Source: Pseudoflavitalea rhizosphaerae (GTDB taxonomy: Bacteria > Bacteroidota > Bacteroidia > Chitinophagales > Chitinophagaceae). Taken from it: a stretch of 64,000 nt of DNA. The first letter of the stretch is position 1, and each line of letters opens with the position of its first letter. The notes under the pieces were generated by a model. That model had not been told where the DNA came from. It saw only the letters and a list, made by a program, of their open reading frames with translations, and did not search any database. This document shows, in pieces, positions 36,095-45,800 of the stretch. Position numbers and translations under genes: made by a program. Location of the stretch: NCBI RefSeq assembly GCF_003991355.1, contig NZ_RCSU01000004.1, positions 124,001-188,000 of the forward strand. The letters run 5' to 3'.

Positions 36095-37408
36095 ATGATT
36101 TTTTCGATAGATAAACAAACGCTGGAAGAGCTGAACCTGACGGGGAAGTTCCGTACCGGTTCCGTATATGCGCTCTTTAACAAGGTAAAGACCAATGGTG
36201 GCGAGCACCTGCTGGACCATATGTTCCGGCATCCGCTGGAAGAAAAGCGGTCCATCAACGAACGCAGCAGTATATTCCGGTATTTCGAAAAGGAAGGGTA
36301 TTCTTTCCCTTTCGATCCCCGGCAACTCAACCAGATGCGGGAGTATGTAGATGCTTCCGGCAATGCAAGCGCTCTGATGGTACTTGGCCAAACAATGATG
36401 AAGAAAATATTATCGGGTCTTACAAGGGATGAACGTTATCGTAAGAGCATACAGGGATTACAGGCTACTATTGGCGTTTTACAAAAATGTAATTCATTCA
36501 TTGGCGCGATGACGCCTGAAGGACCTTATGCTGCAAGTGTAGACAGGATCAGGAAAATATTATCCGATAAAAATCTGCAACGTCTGCGTGAAACGGATAT
36601 TTATGGAGCTCTTTCTGTTAAGACCCTCGCATACTATGAACACCTGCTCAGGAGCGGGCTGAGCAGGGAAATGGAAGAGATCCTCGCATTCATCAGTGAA
36701 CTGGATGTGTTCATTGCTGTAAGCACTGTGGCGAAGGAAAGAGGTTTTAACTATGCTGCTGCATTGAGCCCGGAAATGAATGTTTTGACTGCACAGCAAC
36801 TTCGCCATCCCTGCATCAGCAATGCTGTTGGCAATCGCCTGCACATGGATGGACGTAGTAATGTGCTCTTCCTTACCGGAGCAAATATGGCGGGTAAGTC
36901 AACCCTGATGAAATCCATCGGGATCGGTCTGTACCTTGCCCATATGGGATTTCCGGTGGCAGCGGAACAAATGGAATTCTCTGTACGACAGGGATTGTAT
37001 TCTTCTATCAATGTATCTGATAATATCGGGCTTGGTTACAGCCATTTTTACGCAGAAGTAGTGCGGGTGAAACAGGCCGCTGAAGCGGCTGCCAGCGGAA
37101 AACGGCTACTGCTGATGTTTGATGAACTGTTCAAAGGCACCAATGTAAAGGATGCCTATGATGGTACTTTGGCCATCACCAGGTCTTTTGCAGATTATAC
37201 CGATTGCCTCTTTATCGTCTCTACCCATATCATTGAAGTGGGTGAGGCGCTGAAAGACAAGGATAATGTACAGTTTGTTTTCATGCCCACCATCATGGAA
37301 GGATCGGTGCCCAGGTATACTTATAAACTCAGGGAAGGCATTACCGAAGACCGGCAGGGCATGATGATCATCCGGAATGAAGGCATCCTGGATATGATCG
37401 ATTCCTGA
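36095..37408 (+). CDS. Short MutS-like ATPase, type B (cluster A)
   Basis: A 437-residue MutS-superfamily ATPase, clearly different from type A. The helical core covers about 10-225 (SVYALFNKVKTNGGEHLLDH, SINERSSIFRYFEKEGYSF). The ATPase domain follows with the LRHPC motif near 236, Walker A TGANMAGKST at 261-270, a conserved SINVSDNIGLGYSHFYAEVV segment, Walker B LMFDEL with D343/E344, and the switch His in VSTHIIE. There are no mismatch-binding, clamp-closing connector or Smr domains. I use the ATG at 36095; a TTG lies three codons earlier. The 106-base gap from type A is almost wholly the palindromic repeat. The counterpart is at 55734, of equal length. It ends cluster A and is convergent with the surface-protein gene 17 bases away. 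Confidence 0.85.
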   Translation: MIFSIDKQTLEELNLTGKFRTGSVYALFNKVKTNGGEHLLDHMFRHPLEEKRSINERSSIFRYFEKEGYSFPFDPRQLNQMREYVDASGNASALMVLGQTMMKKILSGLTRDERYRKSIQGLQATIGVLQKCNSFIGAMTPEGPYAASVDRIRKILSDKNLQRLRETDIYGALSVKTLAYYEHLLRSGLSREMEEILAFISELDVFIAVSTVAKERGFNYAAALSPEMNVLTAQQLRHPCISNAVGNRLHMDGRSNVLFLTGANMAGKSTLMKSIGIGLYLAHMGFPVAAEQMEFSVRQGLYSSINVSDNIGLGYSHFYAEVVRVKQAAEAAASGKRLLLMFDELFKGTNVKDAYDGTLAITRSFADYTDCLFIVSTHIIEVGEALKDKDNVQFVFMPTIMEGSVPRYTYKLREGITEDRQGMMIIRNEGILDMIDS

Positions 37409-37425
37409 TAAAGAACATACATATT

Positions 37426-39597
37426 TTATTGCTTTACCAACCTGAGCGTTTCTCCATTTTGCAATTTCAGCAGGTACAGTCCGGCGGGCAATTCAGCTAT
37501 TGAAAATGTTTCTGTGTTATTGGCAATCATAACCTGCTTTATAGCCTGTCCCTGTGCATTGGTCAGTATCGCTTTGGTATGCAGCAGCTCATTGGAGCCA
37601 ATGGAAATGGTAACGAGGTCGCGCGTGGGGTTAGGGTAGAGGATTGTGGATTGCCCAATCCTGGTGCTCCTCACCTGGATGATCCGGCTTTGTGTGGACT
37701 GTCCGTCTTTATCCTTCATGATCAGGCGATAATAATTTCTTTCACCCGGTTCTTTATCTGCAAAAGAATATTGATGATTGCCTGACCCTGCTGCCATCAC
37801 CTTACCGATTGGTTCATACCGGGCGCCATCGAAGCTTCGAAATAATTCAAAATGGTCTGTATTGAATTCACTGGAGGTAGTCCATTGCAAAAATACTTTG
37901 CTATGTAGTGGTCGTCCGCTGAATGCTGTAAGTTTTAATGGAAGCGTGGTAGCCATGGCTGTTACGGCAAATCCGCTGAAGCCTGTTACATCAAAGCTCA
38001 ATTGCCAGTAATTATGTGTGCTGTTCCAGACTATGTCTGTGTTGACCGGGTCAATAGTTTCCATTGATCCGGAATAACTGCCTGGGGTACCCGAAGGCGA
38101 GACTCCATGAAATTGCCAGATTCGCAGATTGGCAATGCCTTGTGCATCGGAAGGGCCGGCCGGCAGTTTGTTTGTACTCACCAGGTTGAATGCGTCGAAT
38201 TCGGCTTGAGTGAAAAATAAGGTTATTCTTGCTGTGGCGGTAGCCGCATTTGTTGTGGGGCTGATATCGTAATGGCGCTGCACATAGTACTGGCCATTCC
38301 AGGCTTGCACACTGCCATCGATCCATGATTTGGTATCTACATTTCCAGATAAAGCCGTGCTGCCGCCATTGGGGAGTATAGCTGCGATGGCTTCACAACT
38401 ACCCGGAACCGTTATGAGTGTGGTGCCGGGATATATATTTCCCGAGACATTAGAATTGCCAGCCGCCAGGCTGCTGCCATCCGGAATCGACTGAAACTCG
38501 TAGGCTCCGATGTCCACTGTTGAATTTGCAACTCTGGGCAGCTCATCTATGTCGATGCTCACGGTTAGTTTTGAATTATCACCGGCTGTAATGGCGGGGC
38601 TGCAGGCGCGTAATCTGTAATCACCTGTTGCAAAAGGAGTGGTGGATGGGGGAGGCGCATTTACGAATTGTGGATTTACATCCATATTGCCGACCCCAGC
38701 GTAACCACCTTCCACTATGCAATTTGTAATAATGGCGGTGGGGGTGGCGCCGGAAATTGTTGATCCATAGTCGGCATGATTTCCGTAGAAGATCGAATTG
38801 CTGATGTTGGCTGGAATACCAAAGAGTTTCAATCCTCCTCCATTCCCTGGTGTTCGGTTCCCCGAAACCGTGCAATTGACCATAGTCAGGCTGCCGAGAA
38901 CGCCGCCTGATGACATATAAATTCCACCACCGCCTACGGTATTCCTGGATACATTCCCGGTAATAACGCAATTGATCAGCGTAACATAGGCTTCATCCGA
39001 AGCGATCCCGCCACCGCCACTGGCTTCATTGTTTGAAAACACACAATTGATGAAAACCGGACTACCGATCTGGCACCAGGCTCCGCCGCCTTTCCTGCTG
39101 CCTATAGTCTTATTGCCGGTAATGATGCAGTTTCTGATAAGCGGACTGTCGTAAACAATATACATTCCACCACCGCTCCAGGAGGAACTGGTGCCATCAG
39201 TAATGGTAAAACCATCCAATATGAAAGCATTGGTAACGCCCCTGTTATTGCACCAGATCACATGAGCGCCCTTGCCTTTCAAAATGGTAGCATTCATACG
39301 CCAGTTCCGTTCTTCAAACATGGTTTCCGAACCTGTGAAACCTCCGAACACTTTTACATTCTCCATTGGATAAAAAGATGGATCGGCACCGTTCTGATAA
39401 GTTCCCTGTGCAACCCAAACCGTATCCTTATAGTTGTAATAGGCGAAGTTCATGGCCACCTGCAGATCTGTGTAAGCATCATTCCAGGACGTTCCATTGT
39501 TGGCGCCGGTAGCGGCAACATTTACATAAACTCTGCTGGACTGTGCATGGAAAATTTGTAAGATGAATAGCAACGAGAGTAAAAGCTTAGGCATCAT
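37426..39597 (-). CDS. Type IX-secreted surface protein with parallel beta-helix
   Basis: A 723-residue secreted protein. The signal peptide is MMPKLLLSLLFILQIFHAQ. The frame is open further upstream, but a -7 box at 39630-39637 lies inside that extension, so I chose 39597. Residues about 20-340 form a right-handed parallel beta-helix of the choice-of-anchor Q/Pmp type (repeated GGGxxxxxxxxxxNCxxxxN pattern, ending IDELPRVANSTVDIGAYEFQ). A fibronectin-like domain follows (about 545-640). The C-terminus is a type A type IX sorting domain (LYPNPTRDLVTISI, LPAGLYLLKLQNGETLRLVK). It sits between the two duplicated clusters on the opposite strand. Its task is unknown; adhesion or polysaccharide binding is typical of such helices. 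Confidence 0.85.
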   Translation of the reverse strand: MMPKLLLSLLFILQIFHAQSSRVYVNVAATGANNGTSWNDAYTDLQVAMNFAYYNYKDTVWVAQGTYQNGADPSFYPMENVKVFGGFTGSETMFEERNWRMNATILKGKGAHVIWCNNRGVTNAFILDGFTITDGTSSSWSGGGMYIVYDSPLIRNCIITGNKTIGSRKGGGAWCQIGSPVFINCVFSNNEASGGGGIASDEAYVTLINCVITGNVSRNTVGGGGIYMSSGGVLGSLTMVNCTVSGNRTPGNGGGLKLFGIPANISNSIFYGNHADYGSTISGATPTAIITNCIVEGGYAGVGNMDVNPQFVNAPPPSTTPFATGDYRLRACSPAITAGDNSKLTVSIDIDELPRVANSTVDIGAYEFQSIPDGSSLAAGNSNVSGNIYPGTTLITVPGSCEAIAAILPNGGSTALSGNVDTKSWIDGSVQAWNGQYYVQRHYDISPTTNAATATARITLFFTQAEFDAFNLVSTNKLPAGPSDAQGIANLRIWQFHGVSPSGTPGSYSGSMETIDPVNTDIVWNSTHNYWQLSFDVTGFSGFAVTAMATTLPLKLTAFSGRPLHSKVFLQWTTSSEFNTDHFELFRSFDGARYEPIGKVMAAGSGNHQYSFADKEPGERNYYRLIMKDKDGQSTQSRIIQVRSTRIGQSTILYPNPTRDLVTISIGSNELLHTKAILTNAQGQAIKQVMIANNTETFSIAELPAGLYLLKLQNGETLRLVKQ

Positions 39598-39629
39598 AGA
39601 GGTTTTTGTATAGAATGGTTTAGCTGCTG

Positions 39630-39637
39630 CAAAACTA
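39630..39637 (-). promoter_or_regulatory. -7 box of the type IX-secreted protein gene
   Basis: On the minus strand, TAGTTTTG is a perfect TAnnTTTG -7 element. Transcription would start near 39623, leaving about 26 bases before the ATG at 39597. The -33 element is weak. Confidence 0.4.
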
Positions 39638-39678
39638 TTCAACCCTCCGTTCCTTAATAATGAGAAACCCATTTGTTT

Positions 39679-39689
39679 TGTCCTGTTTT
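39679..39689. promoter_or_regulatory. Possible operator with TGTCCTGTTTT motif, left site
   Basis: TGTCCTGTTTT occurs here and again at 40835-40845, on the two sides of the CNB/AraC regulator gene. Here it is part of a small inverted repeat, TTGTCC...GGACAA. It lies upstream of the surface-protein gene. The assignment as an operator is inference. Confidence 0.25.
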
Positions 39690-39736
39690 ATAAATCGGGA
39701 CAATTTAATTTCATGAACATGATATTGTGAGCCGGA

Positions 39737-40714
39737 TCAGGATTGCATCTGTTGAGCATACTCTGCAGGACTGATGCCTACCAGTTTCCTGAAAGCGCTA
39801 TAGAAGGCGCTGCGTGAAGAGAAACCGGCATTATAAGCCAGCGCTTCGATGGTGAAAGGTTGTTCCTGCCTGGGCTGGGCCAACTGTTCCCTGATGCTTT
39901 TAACCCGGTAAGAATTGATGAAGTCTACAAAGGATTGCTGATAATGATTATTCAGTAATGATGATAATTTGTGACTGCTGATATGGATCGATCTGGCCAG
40001 CGAACCAAGGCTGATGTCTTTTTCTTCGTAACGTTTGTGTTTGATTAGCTGCTCTTCCAGCAGGCGACAGATCTTTTCTGTTTCTTCATCTTTCTTCAGT
40101 GAGTCGGCATGCTGCTTCCGGATCTTCTCCAATGTTTTGGGTTGCATATCCAGCAGGGAAGCGATATGTTCCAGCGGGATCTGATCGATATATCCCGGTT
40201 TGGTTTGTAAAAAATATTGGTATCGTTCTTTGGCATTGCCTACACGGATGATATGCGATCGTTCCTGTGCATCCTGGTAATATTGCTGGACCAGCATTCG
40301 AAAAGCATAATTCAGATCGAACTGCTGTTCGAATAATTGAAGGATCACCTGGTTGGGGAAAGCGATCAGAGAAGTGGGTTCGATGGCAATGATACCTTCT
40401 TTGGTTGGTGCCATTCCATGCATACCTGAGATCGAACTAACAAATTCATTCGCTACAGAAATATAGGTAACGATCTTTTTTTTCTTATAAGTAGTTTGGC
40501 CCATCAATGCGCCCTTGATAATAAAATACATGTACTGGCAGGTTTCTCCTTCATTGATCAGTGTAGCGCCTTTTTTCAGTTCGAGTGCCATAAAATGCGT
40601 GTTGAGTGCATTACGGAAATTTTCACTCACCGGATATATGCTGTTCAGTAGTTGTATTACCTTATCAATATCCTTAGGATCGGCTTTTGTATGCAGTTTC
40701 GTGGGCATGGGCAT
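39737..40714 (-). CDS. Cyclic-nucleotide-binding domain/AraC fusion regulator
   Basis: A 325-residue cytosolic regulator. Residues about 30-150 form a cAMP/Crp-type cupin domain (LELKKGATLINEGETCQYMY, FIIKGALMG). A middle region (about 155-200, ERSHIIRVGNAKERYQYFLQ, then IDQIPLEHIASLLDMQPKTL) resembles the Crp linker and its winged helix. The C-terminus (about 215-320) is an AraC-type double helix-turn-helix (SLGSLARSIHISSHKLSSLL, and EALAYNAGFSSRSAFYSAFR). I use the ATG at 40714 rather than the TTG at 40729. Carrying both a Crp-like and an AraC-like DNA-binding region is uncommon. It lies between the surface-protein gene and the divergent cluster B sigma gene, either of which it could control. 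Confidence 0.8.
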   Translation of the reverse strand: MPMPTKLHTKADPKDIDKVIQLLNSIYPVSENFRNALNTHFMALELKKGATLINEGETCQYMYFIIKGALMGQTTYKKKKIVTYISVANEFVSSISGMHGMAPTKEGIIAIEPTSLIAFPNQVILQLFEQQFDLNYAFRMLVQQYYQDAQERSHIIRVGNAKERYQYFLQTKPGYIDQIPLEHIASLLDMQPKTLEKIRKQHADSLKKDEETEKICRLLEEQLIKHKRYEEKDISLGSLARSIHISSHKLSSLLNNHYQQSFVDFINSYRVKSIREQLAQPRQEQPFTIEALAYNAGFSSRSAFYSAFRKLVGISPAEYAQQMQS

Positions 40715-40834
40715 TTGATTCGTAAACAAGATAATCAGAAAATGGTTTTATGGGCTACTCATGGTTCACAAGGGCAAAAAAATTTCCTGTTCTGAAAATA
40801 TCAGCTAATTTAGGTGCTGGTATCTCCCGTAACC

Positions 40835-40845
40835 TGTCCTGTTTT
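40835..40845. promoter_or_regulatory. Possible operator with TGTCCTGTTTT motif, right site
   Basis: Identical to the 11-mer at 39679-39689, located 39 bases before the cluster B sigma gene and in the divergent gap with the CNB/AraC regulator. No equivalent was seen in front of the cluster A sigma gene. Confidence 0.25.
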
Positions 40846-40883
40846 TATTCAAACTGCTAATTCCCCAACAAAGCATTCGTTAT

Positions 40884-41474
40884 ATGCAGGACAGATCCCT
40901 TCATAAAGAATGGTTCAAACTAATTGCCGGAGGCGATGAAACCGCTTTCAGGAATTTGTTCGATACCTATTGGGAGCACCTGTATTCAGTGGCCCTCATG
41001 CTCACCAAATCGGAAGCCCTGGCTGAAGATATCGTACAGGAGATCTTCCTGAAGATATGGAACAAGCGTGAAGAATTGCCGGAAGTGGAGAAACCAGACA
41101 GCTATCTTTTTATCATTGCCCGCAATCATATCTACAACGTGCTGAAACAGCAGCAGCGGGAAGAACAATACAACAAACATATTATTGACTGGTTTGAGGG
41201 AGCGAAGCACAATCCTGAAAGTGAGCTGCTCTTCAAGGAATCCGCGGAGCTGCTGAATAAGGCAGTTGCAAATCTTTCCACGCAGCAGCAGGCTGTGTAC
41301 AAACTGGCGCGTGAGCAGGGGCTGAGCTATAATGAAGTGGCTGCTCAATTGAATATTTCTCCCAATACCGTGAAGAACCACCTTAGTATTGCCCTGAAGT
41401 ATATCAGGGAATACCTGCGGCAACATGCTTCACCTACGGTGATGATCATTGCCCTTCTCGAAACGATGAATTAG
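40884..41474 (+). CDS. ECF RNA polymerase sigma factor (cluster B)
   Basis: A 196-residue ECF sigma factor. Region 2 covers about 20-88 (AFRNLFDTYWEHLYSVALML, EALAEDIVQEIFLKIWNKRE) and region 4 about 125-180 (NLSTQQQAVYKLAREQGLSY, NEVAAQLNISPNTVKNHLSI). It starts with ATG, unlike its cluster A counterpart, which uses TTG. It opens cluster B, 103 bases ahead of the FecR gene. The separate sigma/FecR/receptor sets imply that the two clusters respond to different ligands. Confidence 0.9.
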   Translation: MQDRSLHKEWFKLIAGGDETAFRNLFDTYWEHLYSVALMLTKSEALAEDIVQEIFLKIWNKREELPEVEKPDSYLFIIARNHIYNVLKQQQREEQYNKHIIDWFEGAKHNPESELLFKESAELLNKAVANLSTQQQAVYKLAREQGLSYNEVAAQLNISPNTVKNHLSIALKYIREYLRQHASPTVMIIALLETMN

Positions 41475-41577
41475 GCTCCATCGCCCCCAAAAGACCTGTC
41501 CTGGAGCGGGATCTCAGAATTTTTTAAAAAAATTGAATACACACTGGTAGGATTCATTTTTACCGTTGTCTTTATTT

Positions 41578-42786
41578 ATGATGAAAGATTTTGAACAACT
41601 ATTCGATGGCTGGGTAGAAGGCACGCTCACTACAGAGGAGGCTGCTATGTTCCTGGGAGCCCTGAAGGAGGAGCATCCTGATTTTCCGCTGCTCATCGAT
41701 AAGCTGTTGCAGGAGCCACTGCATACCGGAATGGGTACAGAAGAACTGAGAGAGCGCTTGTACCTGGGTATTGCAGCAAAGAAAGCGGTCTTTGAAACAC
41801 CTGTTCGCAAACTGGTAAGATTCCCGGTGAAATGGGCTGCTGCAGCAGTCCTGGTGCTGATGGCCGGTATTGCAGGCTGGTGGCTCGTTAGCCGTAACAA
41901 GCAAACTGAACCATCTGAAATGGTGGTGAAAAAAGGGGAAATGCCGAAACCGGGTGGAGACAAAGCTGTACTGGTATTGAGCAATGGAAAAGAGATCTTC
42001 CTGGATAGCCTGGCAGATGGCCAGCTGGCAGAGCAACAGGGGAGCCTGGTGTTCAAACCGGAAGAGGGAAGGATCGCTTACCGGCAGCAACAGGCACGGA
42101 TAACCGAAACAGTTGCCTTCAACACCTTGAAAACTCCGCGCGGAGGACAATACAGGCTTACTCTGCCCGATGGCACCAAAGTTTGGCTGAATGCCGCATC
42201 TTCCATCACTTATCCTACCAGTTTTCATGGAAAAGAAAGGTCCGTTACCATCACCGGTGAAGCTTATTTTGAAGTTGCCAAAGTGAAGGCTAAGCATGGT
42301 CCAGGCAATTTGCCATTCAAAGTAAAAGTGGCCGGACTTACAGGAGAGGGCAGCAATATGGAGATCGAAGTGCTGGGCACGCATTTCAATATCAATGCCT
42401 ATGTAGACGAACCGATGGCCAGGACCACTTTGCTGGAAGGCTCCATCAAACTTGCCAAAGGAAAGGAACAATACCTGATGCATCCTGGTCAGCAGGCCCA
42501 GCTGGAAGATAATGGCCAGTTCAGGATCAGCGACAATATCAATTCCGAAGAAGTGCTCGCCTGGAAGAACGGTTATTTCTTTTTCGATCATGCCGACCTG
42601 AGAACTGTAATGCGGCAGATTGCCAGATGGTATGATGTGAATATCGAATACCGGCCAGGTGTAACCGGGATGAAATTCGGGGGTGAGATTTCCAGGAAAG
42701 CCAACCTCGATGAAGTTCTCAAAATAATGGAGGTGATGAAGATCAGATTTATTGTGGAGGAGAAGAAGATCATAGTTATTCCATAA
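41578..42786 (+). CDS. FecR-type anti-sigma factor (cluster B)
   Basis: A 402-residue single-pass inner-membrane protein. The ATG at 41578 is used (a TTG lies four codons earlier). The cytosolic N-terminus covers 1-83 and the transmembrane helix about 85-104 (VKWAAAAVLVLMAGIAGWWL). The periplasmic FecR domain (about 180-290) has KTPRGGQYRLTLPDGTKVWL and LGTHFNINAYVDE. The DUF4974 domain (about 330-400) has YFFFDHADLRTVMRQIARWY and ends KIIVIP. It is 99 bases upstream of the SusC gene, the STN domain of which would contact it. Confidence 0.9.
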   Translation: MMKDFEQLFDGWVEGTLTTEEAAMFLGALKEEHPDFPLLIDKLLQEPLHTGMGTEELRERLYLGIAAKKAVFETPVRKLVRFPVKWAAAAVLVLMAGIAGWWLVSRNKQTEPSEMVVKKGEMPKPGGDKAVLVLSNGKEIFLDSLADGQLAEQQGSLVFKPEEGRIAYRQQQARITETVAFNTLKTPRGGQYRLTLPDGTKVWLNAASSITYPTSFHGKERSVTITGEAYFEVAKVKAKHGPGNLPFKVKVAGLTGEGSNMEIEVLGTHFNINAYVDEPMARTTLLEGSIKLAKGKEQYLMHPGQQAQLEDNGQFRISDNINSEEVLAWKNGYFFFDHADLRTVMRQIARWYDVNIEYRPGVTGMKFGGEISRKANLDEVLKIMEVMKIRFIVEEKKIIVIP

Positions 42787-42885
42787 ACATATTATTCCCG
42801 GACAGCTATAGCGGCTTTATGTTAAAGCTGAAAGGGATCGTTTTGACTATTACCAACTAACTACTGAACATTAACTGCAACATTC

Positions 42886-45800
42886 ATGAAACGAAGCATA
42901 ACTGCGCTCATTTTGGTTATCGGCTGCCTGTTCTGCAGTTTGCGGGGGACAACCCAGGTGGTAACGCTCTCCGTGAAAAATGCAAAACTGGAATCTGTAC
43001 TGAAGCAGATAAAAAACCAGACAGGCTATTCATTTTTTTTCAACGAAGTATTTTACAGCAAAGCCTCGAAAGTAACGCTCAATATTAAAGGAGTTACTTT
43101 ATCGGAAGCGCTCACAAAGATCTTCAGTCAACAATCTGAACTGGTGTACACCATCGTGGGAAGTACAGTGGTGGTAACGGAAAAAGAGAAGCCGGAACTA
43201 CCACTTGATTCCACCGGCAAACCGGCTGTTTCACCAGCTGGCAGTGCCACAGGTTCCGTAAAAGGATTCGTGTATAATAAAAGATATGAACCTCTCAGCA
43301 ATGCGAGTATAATGTTACGGGGCACATCCAAAGGTGTTAGCACCGCCGCCAACGGCTCCTTCGAAATGAAGGATGCAAAGCTGGGAGATATACTGAGAGT
43401 AAGTTATATCGGGTACAAACCAATGGATGTAAAAGTGGAATTTACTCAGGGTACTACCGTAATCCTTGAAGACGCTACCAATGAGCTGGACCAGGTAGTG
43501 GCGCAGGGTTACAGTAAAACAACCAGATTACTTAGTACTTCTTCCGTGGCCCGTGTATCCGGTGAAGAGATCGCCCGCCAACCGGTGATGAATCCGCTCA
43601 TGGCCTTGCAGGGAAAAGTTCCGGGAATGGTAGTGACGCCCAATTCAGGTCATGCCGCTGCGCCGGTTGAAATCACGATAAGGGGTAAAAGCCTATTGTC
43701 GGCATCCAGTCCCAATCCGCTCATTGTAGTTGATGGAACCCCGATGAATGTTGGCTCCAACGATGGGGTGTTGTATGGAGACGGACCGGTGCAGGGATGG
43801 ATGGCCACTTTAAGTCCGGCCGGCAGCCAAAGCCAGCTTTTCGGATTCAATCCTAAGGATATTGAAAGTATAGAAGTATTGAAAGATCTCGGTTCTACTG
43901 CTATCTATGGTTCCTCCGGCGCCAATGGTGTGATACTGATCACTACCAAAAGAGCCAAATCAAATACATCCGATCTGAATGTGAATATTGGATATGGCCT
44001 GTCCAAAGTGATGCGCTATTTCGATATGCTCAATACCCAACAATATCTTGAAATGCGCAGGGAAGCATTCAGGAACGATGGTATTACCCCCACGCCTGCA
44101 GATGCTCCGGACCTCCTTCTTTGGGATACCACCAGGTATACAGACTGGCAAAAGGAAATTTTTGGCAACACCGGTAGCAGCCTGAATGCGATGATCAGTT
44201 ATTCGGGAGGCGGGCCTCAACTCAGAACTACGCTGAGCGCAAGCTACAGCACAGTAAGGCCCATTACAAGAGTGGCAGGTAAGAATGAATCCATTAATGT
44301 AAGGGTGGCTACTGACTTTGCCAGCAATAACCAAAAATTCAAAGTAGCGGCAACTGCCACCTACACCTATACGGTGGCTAATATGGTGAGTACGCCCATC
44401 CTGAGCAAATTACCTCCCAATGCCCCGCCACTGCTGGACTCTGCAGGTGAGATCAATTTCAAAGGATACGAAGGAACAATTGGCGTTATCGAAAGCACTT
44501 CCATTCAAAACCTGTTCAAGCCTATCGACAGCCGTACCAATGGCCTGATGACTAATTTCCGGATAAGCTATCAATTGGCGAAAGGTCTCTCCCTTATTTC
44601 AAACCTGGGGTATGGCAGGTCAAACAATGAGAGCTGGGCTCTGACACCCATCAGGTCTCAAAATCCTGCGATGAACCCAACAGGACAAACGGTGCATTCC
44701 AGGGGAACGAACAGCACGTTCACATTCGAGCCTCAGCTCAGTTACGACACCTGGATTGGCAAAGGAAAGCTGGCCATCCTTACCGGCGCCACTTTCAAGA
44801 ACGAGAAAAGAGAAAGCCTGAGCACGATGGCAATTGGGTTCACCAATGATGCCCTCCTGCGTTCCATTTTGTCTGCTCCTTTTTCTTATACCGGCAATAC
44901 TTATTCGCCCTACAAATATTTCGGTGTATTGGGAAGAGTGGAATATATCTGGGATAACAAATATGTAGTGAATCTGACGGGAAGGAGGGATGGCTCTTCC
45001 AGGTTCGGCCCGGGTAACCGCTTCGGCAATTTCGGTTCAGTAGGTGCAGCATGGATTGCTACTGCGGAACCCTGGATCGCAAAAACACTTGCGCCTGTAG
45101 TAAGTATGCTGAAGTTCAATGCCAATTACGGTACAGCCGGATCAGACGGAGGCAGCGATTACCAGTACCTTACTCAATGGGGAAAAAAGGAAATGCCGGT
45201 GTATGGCGGCGTTGCGCCAATGGTAAGCATGCATGCTGTAAACCAGGATTATCACTGGCAGTCGAGCAAAGAGATAAACGTTGGTATGGATATGGGATTT
45301 GGAAAAGACAGCCGCGTATCTCTGTCACTCAACTACTACTCCAGGAGAACGGGTGATCAGTTGCTCAACAACCCAACGCCCATCTACACAGGTTTTCCAA
45401 CTGTTTATGGTAACTGGAATGCAGTGATAGAGAATAAAGGATATGAAGCTGCTGCAGTAGTGCGGGTAATAGATAAAAAAGACTTTAGCTGGACTATGAC
45501 TATGAATGGCGGCATCAATAAGAATACCCTGGTGTCTTATCCTGGAATTGAAAATTCACCTGACTTCTATAAATACGTAGTGGGTAAATCTGTCCAGAAT
45601 GTTTACCTGCTGAATTATGTTGGTGTGGACCCGATGACAGGTAATTACCAGTTCCAGGATTACAACAAAGACGGTTTCATCGATCCCAGTTCTCATTTCA
45701 ATCTTCCACCCCTGACCTTCCCGAGCGATGTACAGAAAGTATTGTTGCTGGGACCGAAATTCACTGGTGGTATAAATCAATCCCTGCGATACAAAAATCT

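Larger units (their letters stand above)
21241..37408 (+). other. Duplicated gene cluster, copy A (sigma-FecR-SusCD-lipoprotein-ABC-MutS)
   Basis: Ten genes run in one direction with short gaps: ECF sigma, FecR, SusC, SusD, DUF4397-like lipoprotein, ABC ATPase, two GldFG fusions and two short MutS-like ATPases. Order, orientation and protein lengths are matched by the copy at 40884-57047. The largest gaps within it are the SusC leader (105 bases) and the repeat between the MutS genes (106 bases). Confidence 0.9.

Noticed and set aside
34660-37408. Annotation of the MutS-like pair as ordinary DNA mismatch-repair proteins.
   Set aside because: They lack the mismatch-recognition and connector domains, are half the normal length, and sit in a membrane-transport operon.
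41599-42591. A 330-codon open frame on the minus strand.
   Set aside because: It is antisense to the cluster B FecR gene and has a Cys/His/Phe-rich composition typical of a shadow frame.
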